Assembly (NCBI RefSeq): GCF_001281315.1 | Contig: NZ_CP012477.1 | Location: 496,001-560,000, forward strand | Source: Arthrobacter sp. ERGS1:01 | GTDB taxonomy: Bacteria > Actinomycetota > Actinomycetes > Actinomycetales > Micrococcaceae | Direction of reading: 5' to 3' | Length of the DNA: 64,000 bases | Notes under the pieces: generated by a model | Told to the model about the DNA's origin: nothing | What the model saw: the letters and a program-made list of their open reading frames with translations, nothing else | The model's database searches: none | Translations under genes and position numbers: made by a program | Shown: positions 42,619 to 49,436 of the stretch, piece after piece | Layout of the letters: each line of letters begins with the position of its first letter | Position numbering within the stretch: position 1 is the first letter of the stretch

Positions 42619-43583
42619 GCCTGCCCGAGTTGGGCCGACTGGGCTTTGGTGCCGCCGGCATCGGCAATCTGTTCCGCGCCATGGACGACGACGTCGCTGC
42701 CGCCACCGTGGGTGCCGCCTGGGACGCGGGCATCAGGTACTTCGACACGGCCCCGCACTATGGACTGGGCTTGTCCGAGCGCCGCCTTGGCGCCGTGCTG
42801 GCGGGCAAGCCGCGCGGGGACTTCGTCATTTCCACCAAGGTGGGCCGCATCCTGGAGCCCGCCGCCAACCCGCAGGGCGCCAGGGACACCGAGGGCTTTG
42901 ACGTGCCCGCGGACACCGTGCGCCGCTGGGACCCGTCCGAGGCGGGTATCCGGCGCAGCATCGAGGACTCCCTGGAGCGGCTGGGCCTTGACCGCATCGA
43001 CATCGCCTACCTGCACGATCCGGACGTCTACGATCTGGAAGCCGGCATCAACCAGGCCCTCCCGGCCCTGGAAAAGCTCCGCGAGGAGGGCCTCGTTGGC
43101 GCGATCGGCGTGGGCGCGAACTCCGCCGACGCCCTGCGCGAGTGCGTGCAGGCCGCCGACCTGGACCTGATCATGCTGGCCGGGCGTTACACGCTTCTGG
43201 AACAGCCGGCGGCCGCGGACCTGCTGCCGCTGTGCGCCGAGCGCGGCGTGGGCGTTGCCAACTGCGGCGTCTACAACTCGGGCCTGCTGGCCCGCGCCGA
43301 GGTTCGCGGGGACGCGCACTACAACTACGCACCCGCCCCGGCATACATCCTTGAACGGGCGCGGGCCCTTGCCTCCTGCTGCGCCGAGTTCGGCGTGGAG
43401 CTGCCGACGGCGGCCCTGCAGTTCGCCGCCAAGAACCCCGTAGTGCGCACCGTGGTGGTGGGTGCGGGTACTCCCGAGCAGATCCGGCAGACCGCCCACC
43501 GCATGGCCGAACCCGTGCCGGCGGAGCTGTGGGAGGCGATGGCCGCCCGCGGCCTTCTCGCCGAAGACCTGGTCCGTGGCTGA
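42615..43583 (+). CDS. Aldo/keto reductase, probable L-fucose 1-dehydrogenase
   Basis: 322 residues from ATG 42615. AKR barrel with Asp/Tyr in YFDTAPHYGLGLSERRLG, Lys in FVISTKVGRIL and His in IDIAYLHDPDVYD. LGFGAAGIGNLF at the N-terminus and GVYNSGLLA match the D-threo-aldose/L-fucose dehydrogenase subgroup. It would oxidise L-fucose to L-fuconolactone using NAD(P). Many described pathways use an SDR for this step, while some bacteria use this AKR type. It overlaps the mutarotase stop (ATGA). Confidence 0.87.
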   Translation: MSLPELGRLGFGAAGIGNLFRAMDDDVAAATVGAAWDAGIRYFDTAPHYGLGLSERRLGAVLAGKPRGDFVISTKVGRILEPAANPQGARDTEGFDVPADTVRRWDPSEAGIRRSIEDSLERLGLDRIDIAYLHDPDVYDLEAGINQALPALEKLREEGLVGAIGVGANSADALRECVQAADLDLIMLAGRYTLLEQPAAADLLPLCAERGVGVANCGVYNSGLLARAEVRGDAHYNYAPAPAYILERARALASCCAEFGVELPTAALQFAAKNPVVRTVVVGAGTPEQIRQTAHRMAEPVPAELWEAMAARGLLAEDLVRG

Positions 43584-43584
43584 C

Positions 43585-44472
43585 ATGACCGTTTCCGAGA
43601 CGGCACAGGCTGAAACTGCCCTGGCGGGCGACGGCGTCGTCCGGCTGGACGCACACCTGCACCTTTGGGAGCTGGGGGAGGGACGCTATTCCTGGCTGAG
43701 CCCTGACCTTGGCCCGCTGTACGCATCCTTCACGGCCGCCGAAGCCCGTGACACGCTGGCTGCTGCCGGCGTTGCCGGGGCCATCCTGGTCCAGGCGGAC
43801 GACACCGCCGCGGATACGGAAGCCATGCTGGAAAACGCCGCGTCCCATGACTTCATCCAGGGCGTGGTGGGCTGGATTCCGCTGGAAGACCCCGCCGCGG
43901 CGGCCGCACTGTTGGAGAAATGGGCGGCGCACCCGAAGTTCCGCGGCGTCCGCACCCTGATCCACGACGACCCGCGCGCCAATGTCCTTGGGTTGGCGCC
44001 GGTGCGCGAGTCCCTGGCCCTGCTGGCGGCGGCCGGGATTCCCTTCGACATGCCGGACGCCTTCCCCCGGCATCTGGGCCAGGTGGCCGATCTCGCGGCG
44101 GAGCTGCCCGGGCTCACCGTGGTGGTGGATCACCTCGGAAAACCGCCGCGGGCGGGGTCCGCCGACGCCATGGACGCGTGGGAAAGGCAGCTGCGCGCCG
44201 TGGCCGCATGCCCCAATGCCGTGGCCAAGGTGTCCGGGCTGCACTGCAGCGGCACGGCATTTGCGCCGGATGCGCTGGACCGGGTGTGGACGGTGGCGTT
44301 GGAGGCATTCGGCCCCGCGCGGCTCATGTTTGGCGGTGACTGGCCCGTGAGCCTGTTGGGCGCCCGCTACTCCCGCACGGTGGAGGTGGCGGCGGCGTTG
44401 ATCGACTCCCTGTCGCCCGAGGAGGCCGCCGCAATCTGGGCTGGCACGGCCCAACGGGTTTACCAACAATAA
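43585..44472 (+). CDS. Amidohydrolase, probable L-fuconolactonase
   Basis: 295 residues from ATG 43585, one base after the preceding TGA; GTG 43576 is an alternative. Amidohydrolase_2 fold with the metal motif RLDAHLHLWEL, then YSWLSPDLGPLYASF, IPFDMPDAFPRHLGQV, VVVDHLGKPP and the metal Asp in LMFGGDWPVSLL. This family includes 2-pyrone-4,6-dicarboxylate hydrolase and L-fuconolactonase. Context picks the latter: hydrolysis of fuconolactone to L-fuconate, the substrate of the first gene in the operon. Confidence 0.88.
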   Translation: MTVSETAQAETALAGDGVVRLDAHLHLWELGEGRYSWLSPDLGPLYASFTAAEARDTLAAAGVAGAILVQADDTAADTEAMLENAASHDFIQGVVGWIPLEDPAAAAALLEKWAAHPKFRGVRTLIHDDPRANVLGLAPVRESLALLAAAGIPFDMPDAFPRHLGQVADLAAELPGLTVVVDHLGKPPRAGSADAMDAWERQLRAVAACPNAVAKVSGLHCSGTAFAPDALDRVWTVALEAFGPARLMFGGDWPVSLLGARYSRTVEVAAALIDSLSPEEAAAIWAGTAQRVYQQ

Positions 44473-44481
44473 CTTTTTCGT

Positions 44482-44496
44482 AAACATCGGATGTTT
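44482..44496. promoter_or_regulatory. Second operator AAACATC-G-GATGTTT, upstream of the ABC transporter operon
   Basis: Exact copy of the palindrome at 39577-39591, placed 10 bp after the lactonase stop and 197 bp before the transporter ATPase start. It ties transport and catabolism to one regulator. Confidence 0.8.
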
Positions 44497-44692
44497 TAGC
44501 GATTAATGTGTGATTTTGTGCCTTCGGTAACATAACATGATGTAAGTTGAATCACTCTCCGGCTTCGGAGGACGGGATGAGACCCCGGATTTACGGTATT
44601 TCCCGCACAATCTACCCGGCTTCTCCAGGCGGCACGGCACCTCCACAAGAGGTCTGATGTCAGATCTCATGGAAGGGGCTTGAGAGGGCAGT

Positions 44693-46216
44693 ATGAGTAA
44701 TCATCTTCTTCGCATGAGTGGTGTGAACAAGAGCTTCCCCGGAGTGAAGGCGCTCTCGGACATGCAGCTGGACCTGCGCCACAACGAAGTCCTTGCCCTG
44801 GTGGGTGAGAACGGTGCCGGAAAGTCAACGCTCATGAAGTTGCTGTCCGGCATCTACACGCCGGACTCGGGCACCTTTGAGATTGACGGCGAGGAGGTGG
44901 CCATCACCGGCACCAAGCACGCCCAGGAACTTGGCATCAGCATCATCCACCAGGAATTCAACCTGATGCATGACCTCACGGTGGCCCAGAACATCTACAT
45001 TGGGCGTGAACCCCGCGTTGCCGGCATCTTCCTCAGCGAACGCCGCATGAACCGCAAGGCCCAGTTCCTGTTCGACAAGATCAACATCGATCTTGACCCC
45101 AAGGCGCGGGTGGGCGACCTGACGGTCGCCAAGCAGCAGATGGTGGAAATCGCCAAGGCGCTTTCCTACAAGTCCCGGATCCTGATCATGGACGAGCCCA
45201 CCGCGGCGCTGAACGACGCCGAAGTGGCCACGCTGCACGATCTGATCCGCAACTTCACCAATGAAGGCACCGGCGTCATCTACATCTCCCACCGCATGGA
45301 TGAGCTCAAGGCCATCTCCCACCGGATCAGCGTGATCCGCGACGGCGAGTACATTGACACCGTCAGCACGGCCGACACCTCCATGCGCGCCGTCATCAAC
45401 TTGATGGTGGGCCGGGAAATCTCCGGCAACCAGCGGCCCGCGGAAATTCCCGCCACGGACCAGGTGGTCCTGAAGGTCACGGGCCTGTGTACCAAGGACC
45501 TGCTCCGCGACGTCAGCTTTGAGCTGCGCAAGGGCGAAATCCTCGGCTTTGCCGGGCTCATGGGCGCCGGCCGGACCGAGGTGGCCCGCGCCATCGTCGG
45601 CGCCGACAGGATCAGCGCCGGCACCATCGAACTCGGCGGCAAGGCCGTCACCATCGGCAACCCGGCCGTGGCCGCAACCCTGGGGCTGGGTTATCTGTCC
45701 GAGGACCGCAAGCACCTGGGCCTCATGCTCGAACGCGATGTCAAGGACAACATTGCCCTGAGCTCGCTGAAGATGTTCTCCCGCATGGGCGTCCTGGACA
45801 ACCGCGCCATGAAGGCCACCGCCAGCGAATACATCGGCAAACTGCGCATCAAGACCCCGTCCAGCGCGCAGGCCGCCAAGAACCTCTCCGGCGGCAACCA
45901 GCAAAAGATCGTCATCGCCAAGTGGCTTGTCAAGGACTGCGACATCCTGATCTTCGACGAACCCACCCGCGGCATCGACGTCGGCGCCAAGGAAGAGATC
46001 TACGCCCTCCTGAACGAGCTGGCCGCCCAGGGGAAGTCAATCATCATGATCTCCTCGGAGCTGCCCGAAGTCCTGCGGCTCTCGCACCGGATCGCCGTCA
46101 TGAGCGAGGGCCGCCTGACGGGCTTCCTCACCAACGCCGAGGCCAACCAGGAAAACATCATGGAACTGGCAACCCAAAACATTGCCACTGCCCAAACTGC
46201 CGGCGCGCAGCGCTAA
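44693..46216 (+). CDS. Sugar ABC transporter ATP-binding protein (RbsA/MglA type)
   Basis: 507 residues with two ABC domains. Domain 1: LVGENGAGKSTLMKLLSG, IIHQEFNLM and LIMDEPTAALND. Domain 2: GFAGLMGAGRTEVARAI (the usual degenerate second Walker A), LSGGNQQK and ILIFDEPTRGIDVGAKEEIY. This tandem layout is specific for monosaccharide importers of the ribose/galactose class. It heads an operon with a permease and a binding protein. The upstream operator links it to the fucose genes, so L-fucose or a fucoside is the likely cargo. Confidence 0.92.
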   Translation: MSNHLLRMSGVNKSFPGVKALSDMQLDLRHNEVLALVGENGAGKSTLMKLLSGIYTPDSGTFEIDGEEVAITGTKHAQELGISIIHQEFNLMHDLTVAQNIYIGREPRVAGIFLSERRMNRKAQFLFDKINIDLDPKARVGDLTVAKQQMVEIAKALSYKSRILIMDEPTAALNDAEVATLHDLIRNFTNEGTGVIYISHRMDELKAISHRISVIRDGEYIDTVSTADTSMRAVINLMVGREISGNQRPAEIPATDQVVLKVTGLCTKDLLRDVSFELRKGEILGFAGLMGAGRTEVARAIVGADRISAGTIELGGKAVTIGNPAVAATLGLGYLSEDRKHLGLMLERDVKDNIALSSLKMFSRMGVLDNRAMKATASEYIGKLRIKTPSSAQAAKNLSGGNQQKIVIAKWLVKDCDILIFDEPTRGIDVGAKEEIYALLNELAAQGKSIIMISSELPEVLRLSHRIAVMSEGRLTGFLTNAEANQENIMELATQNIATAQTAGAQR

Positions 46217-46243
46217 CCAAGCACAAAAGAAAAGGCACTAAAA

Positions 46244-47266
46244 ATGACCTTGGTCAAGGAAACTGCGCAAACCAGCAAGATTGCCAGTGACAAGAAATCA
46301 GAGATGTCCACCCGGATCCGGGCCAGCTTCCAGCAACTGTTGGCGTTCGCCAGCCTGCTGGCGCTGGTGCTGTTCTTCTCCGTGGCCAGCGCCAACTTCT
46401 ACCAGGCGGCGAACCTCTCCAACATCCTGCTCTCCACCGTGGTGACGGGCCTGCTGGCCCTGGGCACCACCTTCGTCATCATCACCGGCGGCATCGACCT
46501 CTCGATCGGCACCGGAATGACGCTGTGCTCGGTCATGACGGCCGTGTTCATGACCCAGCTGGGCATGCCCATGATCCTTGGCGTGCTGTGCGGGGTGGCC
46601 TTCGGCGCCCTGATGGGCGGCGTCAACGGCTTCTTCGTCGCGGTGCTGAAGATCCCCTCCTTCATTGCCACCCTGGCCATGATGATGGTGGCCGCCGGAC
46701 TGGCACTCGTCATTTCCGGCACCAAGCCCATCTACACGAATGAGGTGTCGGGTTTCCAGAAGATCTTCGCCCTCGGCAAGTCCATCCCCGGCCTGGTCAT
46801 CCCCAACGCCGTGTTCATCCTGTTTGCCGCCGCCATCATCGCCGGGCTCATCCTGTCCAAGACGATCCTGGGCCGCTACACCTACTCGATCGGCTCCAAC
46901 GAGCAGGCTACGGCGCTGTCCGGCGTGAACGTGCGCAAGTGGACAGTGCTGATCTACACCCTGGCCGGCTGTTTCACCGGCCTGGCCGGCGTCATCGCCA
47001 CGGCCCGCCTCAACTCGGCCCAGCCGGCCGGCGGCATGGGCCTGGAGCTTCAGGCGATCGCCGCCGTCGTTATTGGCGGGACGTCGCTGCAGGGCGGCAA
47101 GGGCTCCATCATCGGCACCGTGATCGGTGCGCTGATCATGTCGGTACTCACCAACGGCCTGTCCATCATGTCGATCCCGCAGGAATGGCAGCAGGTGGCC
47201 GTCGGCGTCGTCATCCTGCTGGCCGTCTACCTGGACATGATGCGCCGCAAGCAGACCGCCAAATAG
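46244..47266 (+). CDS. Sugar ABC transporter permease (RbsC type)
   Basis: 340 residues with eight to ten membrane helices. The family blocks are TTFVIITGGIDLSIGTGMTLCSV, GGVNGFFVAVLKIPSFIATLAMM, LGRYTYSIGSNEQATALSGVNV (the ATPase-contact loop) and AVVIGGTSLQGGKGSIIGTVIGALIM. The first ~30 residues are cytoplasmic. It pairs as a homodimer with the RbsA-type ATPase encoded 27 bp upstream. Confidence 0.92.
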   Translation: MTLVKETAQTSKIASDKKSEMSTRIRASFQQLLAFASLLALVLFFSVASANFYQAANLSNILLSTVVTGLLALGTTFVIITGGIDLSIGTGMTLCSVMTAVFMTQLGMPMILGVLCGVAFGALMGGVNGFFVAVLKIPSFIATLAMMMVAAGLALVISGTKPIYTNEVSGFQKIFALGKSIPGLVIPNAVFILFAAAIIAGLILSKTILGRYTYSIGSNEQATALSGVNVRKWTVLIYTLAGCFTGLAGVIATARLNSAQPAGGMGLELQAIAAVVIGGTSLQGGKGSIIGTVIGALIMSVLTNGLSIMSIPQEWQQVAVGVVILLAVYLDMMRRKQTAK

Positions 47267-47334
47267 TTTTCACAAACGCAAGACAACATCATCATCACTG
47301 AACCGCACGTCCTTACGAAGGAGTAAAGAAAATC

Positions 47335-48309
47335 ATGCAAAGAAGGAAATTTCTGGCCCTGGCCTCGGTTGCCGCACTGTCCCTGACGGTTGCCGCGTGC
47401 GACACCCCGGCGGGAACCTCCGACGCCGTTGCCGGCAAGAAGCCGTACATCGCCATTGTCTCCAAGGGCTTCCAGCACCAGTTCTGGCAGTCGGTCAAGC
47501 AGGGTGCGGAAAACGCCGCCAAGGAATTCAACGTTGACATCTCCTTCGAGGGCCCGGACAAGGAAACCAACGTCCAGCAGCAGATGGACCAGCTGAACAA
47601 CGCCATGGCCAAGAACCCGCAGGCCCTGGCCCTGGCTGCCCTGGATTCCAAGGCCGCCGAGGGCGTTCTCGAGGATGCCAAGAGCAAGAACATCCCCGTG
47701 ATTGCCTTTGACTCCGGCGTGGACTCCGACATCCCGGTCGCCACCGCCTCCACCGACAACAAGGCCGCCGCCGCCGAGGCCGCAAAGCACCTGGCCGAGC
47801 TGCTGGGCAACAAGGGCGAGATCGCGATCATCGGCCACTCCCAGACCGCCACCTCCGGCACCGACCGCCGCGACGGCTTTGTGGACTACCTCAAGACCAA
47901 CGCACCGGACATCAAGGTTGTCGACATCCAGTACGCCGACGGCGACCAGGCCAAGTCCACAGACGCCGCCAAGTCCATCATGACCGCCCACCCGAACCTG
48001 GCCGGCATGTACGGCACCAACGAAGGCGCGGCCATCGGCGTCGTCAACGCCGTCAAGGAAGCGGGCAAGACCGGCAAGCTGGTCATTGTGGGCTTCGACT
48101 CCGGCAAGGCCCAGATGGATGCCATCAAGGACGGCCTCATGGCCGGCGCCGTCACCCAGAACCCCGTGGGCATCGGCTACGAGACGGTCAAGGCAGCCGT
48201 TGCCGCCATCAAGGGCGAAAAGGTCGAGAAGGTCATCGACACCGGCTTCTACTGGTACGACAAGACCAACATCGCCGATCCCAAGATCGCCGCGAACCTC
48301 TACGAGTAG
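47335..48309 (+). CDS. Sugar ABC transporter substrate-binding lipoprotein (RbsB type)
   Basis: 324 residues. The signal peptide MQRRKFLALASVAALSLTVAAC has a twin-arginine-like start and a lipobox ending at Cys22, so it is a membrane-anchored lipoprotein. The mature part has the periplasmic-binding type-1 fold: IAIVSKGFQHQFWQSVKQGAENAAKEF, VIAFDSGVDSDIP, GTDRRDGFVDYLK, YGTNEGAAIGVVNAV and IVGFDSGKAQMDAI. The last gene of the transport operon, followed by a strong terminator. Confidence 0.92.
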   Translation: MQRRKFLALASVAALSLTVAACDTPAGTSDAVAGKKPYIAIVSKGFQHQFWQSVKQGAENAAKEFNVDISFEGPDKETNVQQQMDQLNNAMAKNPQALALAALDSKAAEGVLEDAKSKNIPVIAFDSGVDSDIPVATASTDNKAAAAEAAKHLAELLGNKGEIAIIGHSQTATSGTDRRDGFVDYLKTNAPDIKVVDIQYADGDQAKSTDAAKSIMTAHPNLAGMYGTNEGAAIGVVNAVKEAGKTGKLVIVGFDSGKAQMDAIKDGLMAGAVTQNPVGIGYETVKAAVAAIKGEKVEKVIDTGFYWYDKTNIADPKIAANLYE

Positions 48310-48322
48310 GATCCACGCACAG

Positions 48323-48354
48323 CAGGCCCGCCGTTCACGAGAACGGCGGGCCTG
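48323..48354 (+). terminator. Terminator of the transporter operon
   Basis: CAGGCCCGCCGTTC (48323-48336) pairs with GAACGGCGGGCCTG (48341-48354) around ACGA, followed by TTGTGCTT. It lies 13 bp after the binding-protein stop. Confidence 0.85.
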
Positions 48355-48459
48355 TTGTGCTTAAGGGTCGCGGGGGCTGAAACGGTGATTCGCCCCCGGC
48401 CGGCCGCCGTCAAAAGGCAACAGCGGCCCCCGGAGGTGCCGGAACGGCCCCCGCGAACG

Positions 48460-49131
48460 CTAGAGGGCCTGCCGGAGCCAGTGCTCCACGCCGCTGATGT
48501 GGACGGTGAGCAGGGCCTTGGCCAGTTCGGCGTCGCCGCGCTCCAGCGCCTCAATGATGGCCGAGTGCTCAAAGAGCGTCCGGTCCACGGCCTTCTCCTG
48601 GGTCAGCCCGCGCCAGATGCGGGCGCGGACGGTGCTGCTGGACAGCCCGTCGAGGACGCTGGCAAGGTAGGAGTTGTTCGCGGCTGTGGCAATCAGGCCG
48701 TGGAACACGAGGTCGTGCTCCACGAGGGATTCGACGCTTGTTTCGTCGCTGATGTCCCGCATCGTGGCGCGCAGGGCCGTGATTTGCTCGGGGGTGATCC
48801 GGCCCGCGGCAATGGCTGCGGCGGCCGGCTCCAGGATGCGGCGGACCTCAAAAATATCCAGGATGGACTTGTCCTGGTGCAGGTCCACGATGAAGGTCAT
48901 GGCCTCGGTGAGCAGTTTCGGCTCCAGGCTGGTGACATACGTCCCGTCGCCCCGGCGCACATCCAGTACGCGGATGATTTCCAGCGCCTTGACCGCTTCC
49001 CGCAGCGAGCTGCGCGACAGGCCCAACTTTTCACTGAGCTCCTTTTCCGGTGGCAGGCGGTCGCCCGCGGACAGCTCGCCGGAGATGATCATGTCCTTGA
49101 TCTTGGTGATTGCTTCGTCAGTTACGGCCAT
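48460..49131 (-). CDS. FadR/GntR family regulator, probable regulator of the fucose genes
   Basis: 223 residues. Winged helix: IISGELSAGDRLPPEKELSEKLGLSRSSLREAVKALEIIRVLDVRRGDGTYV. FCD domain with VEHDLVFHGLIATAANN and EHSAIIEALERGDAELAKALLTVHI carrying the usual Asp/His metal ligands. It is convergent with the transporter operon and has the operator half GATGTTT at its own promoter. It therefore most likely binds AAACATCGGATGTTT at 39577 and 44482, with a pathway acid (for example fuconate or its keto derivative) as inducer. The transcript appears leaderless. Confidence 0.87.
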   Translation of the reverse strand: MAVTDEAITKIKDMIISGELSAGDRLPPEKELSEKLGLSRSSLREAVKALEIIRVLDVRRGDGTYVTSLEPKLLTEAMTFIVDLHQDKSILDIFEVRRILEPAAAAIAAGRITPEQITALRATMRDISDETSVESLVEHDLVFHGLIATAANNSYLASVLDGLSSSTVRARIWRGLTQEKAVDRTLFEHSAIIEALERGDAELAKALLTVHISGVEHWLRQAL

Positions 49132-49137
49132 GAAGCA

Positions 49138-49157
49138 ATTCTATTGGTCCGATGTTT
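49138..49157 (-). promoter_or_regulatory. Regulator promoter with -10 TAGAAT and operator half site
   Basis: On the minus strand AAACATCGGACC is followed by TAGAAT (49143-49138), 6 nt from the ATG. AAACATC matches one arm of the fucose operator plus the central G and next G, suggesting weak autoregulation. Confidence 0.55.
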
Positions 49158-49202
49158 GATTTGCCGCCCATTCGCAGGGGTGGCGGCATGTGAAGGCACA
49201 CA

Positions 49203-49240
49203 AAAAAGCACCCCCGATGAATTCATCGGGGGTGCTTTTT
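49203..49240 (-). terminator. Terminator of tRNA-Ser(GCT), perfect 38-bp palindrome
   Basis: The region is self-complementary over 19+19 bp around GAATTC, with A5 and T5 ends, so it can terminate in both directions. It starts 6 bp beyond the tRNA 3' end. Confidence 0.85.
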
Positions 49241-49245
49241 CTCTG

Positions 49246-49333
49246 CGGAGACGGGGAGATTTGAACTCCCGGTGGAGTTGTGCCCCACACTTCATTAGCA
49301 GTGAAGCCCATTCGGCCGCTCTGGCACGTCTCC
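49246..49333 (-). tRNA. tRNA-Ser (anticodon GCT)
   Basis: The minus strand gives acceptor GGAGACG/CGTCTCC, D-arm TGCCAGAGCGGCCGAATGGGC, anticodon stem TTCAC... with loop CTGCTAA (anticodon GCT), a long class II variable arm (GTGGGGCACAACTCCACC) and T-arm GGGAGTTCAAATCTCCC. 88 nt with G discriminator. Confidence 0.94.
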
Positions 49334-49436
49334 AGCACTGGCTAAGGTAGAAGCCCCTAACCAGCATCCCAAACTTTACCCAATGGGAGGGGTGCAAAGC
49401 AAAACGAGCGCCTCCGTTTGGTGAACCGGCCCGCGC

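Noticed and set aside
44500..44692. CRP-type site near 44508 (TGTGATTTTGTG)
   Set aside because: Only one half of the GTGA-N6-TCAC dyad is present, so it was not called.
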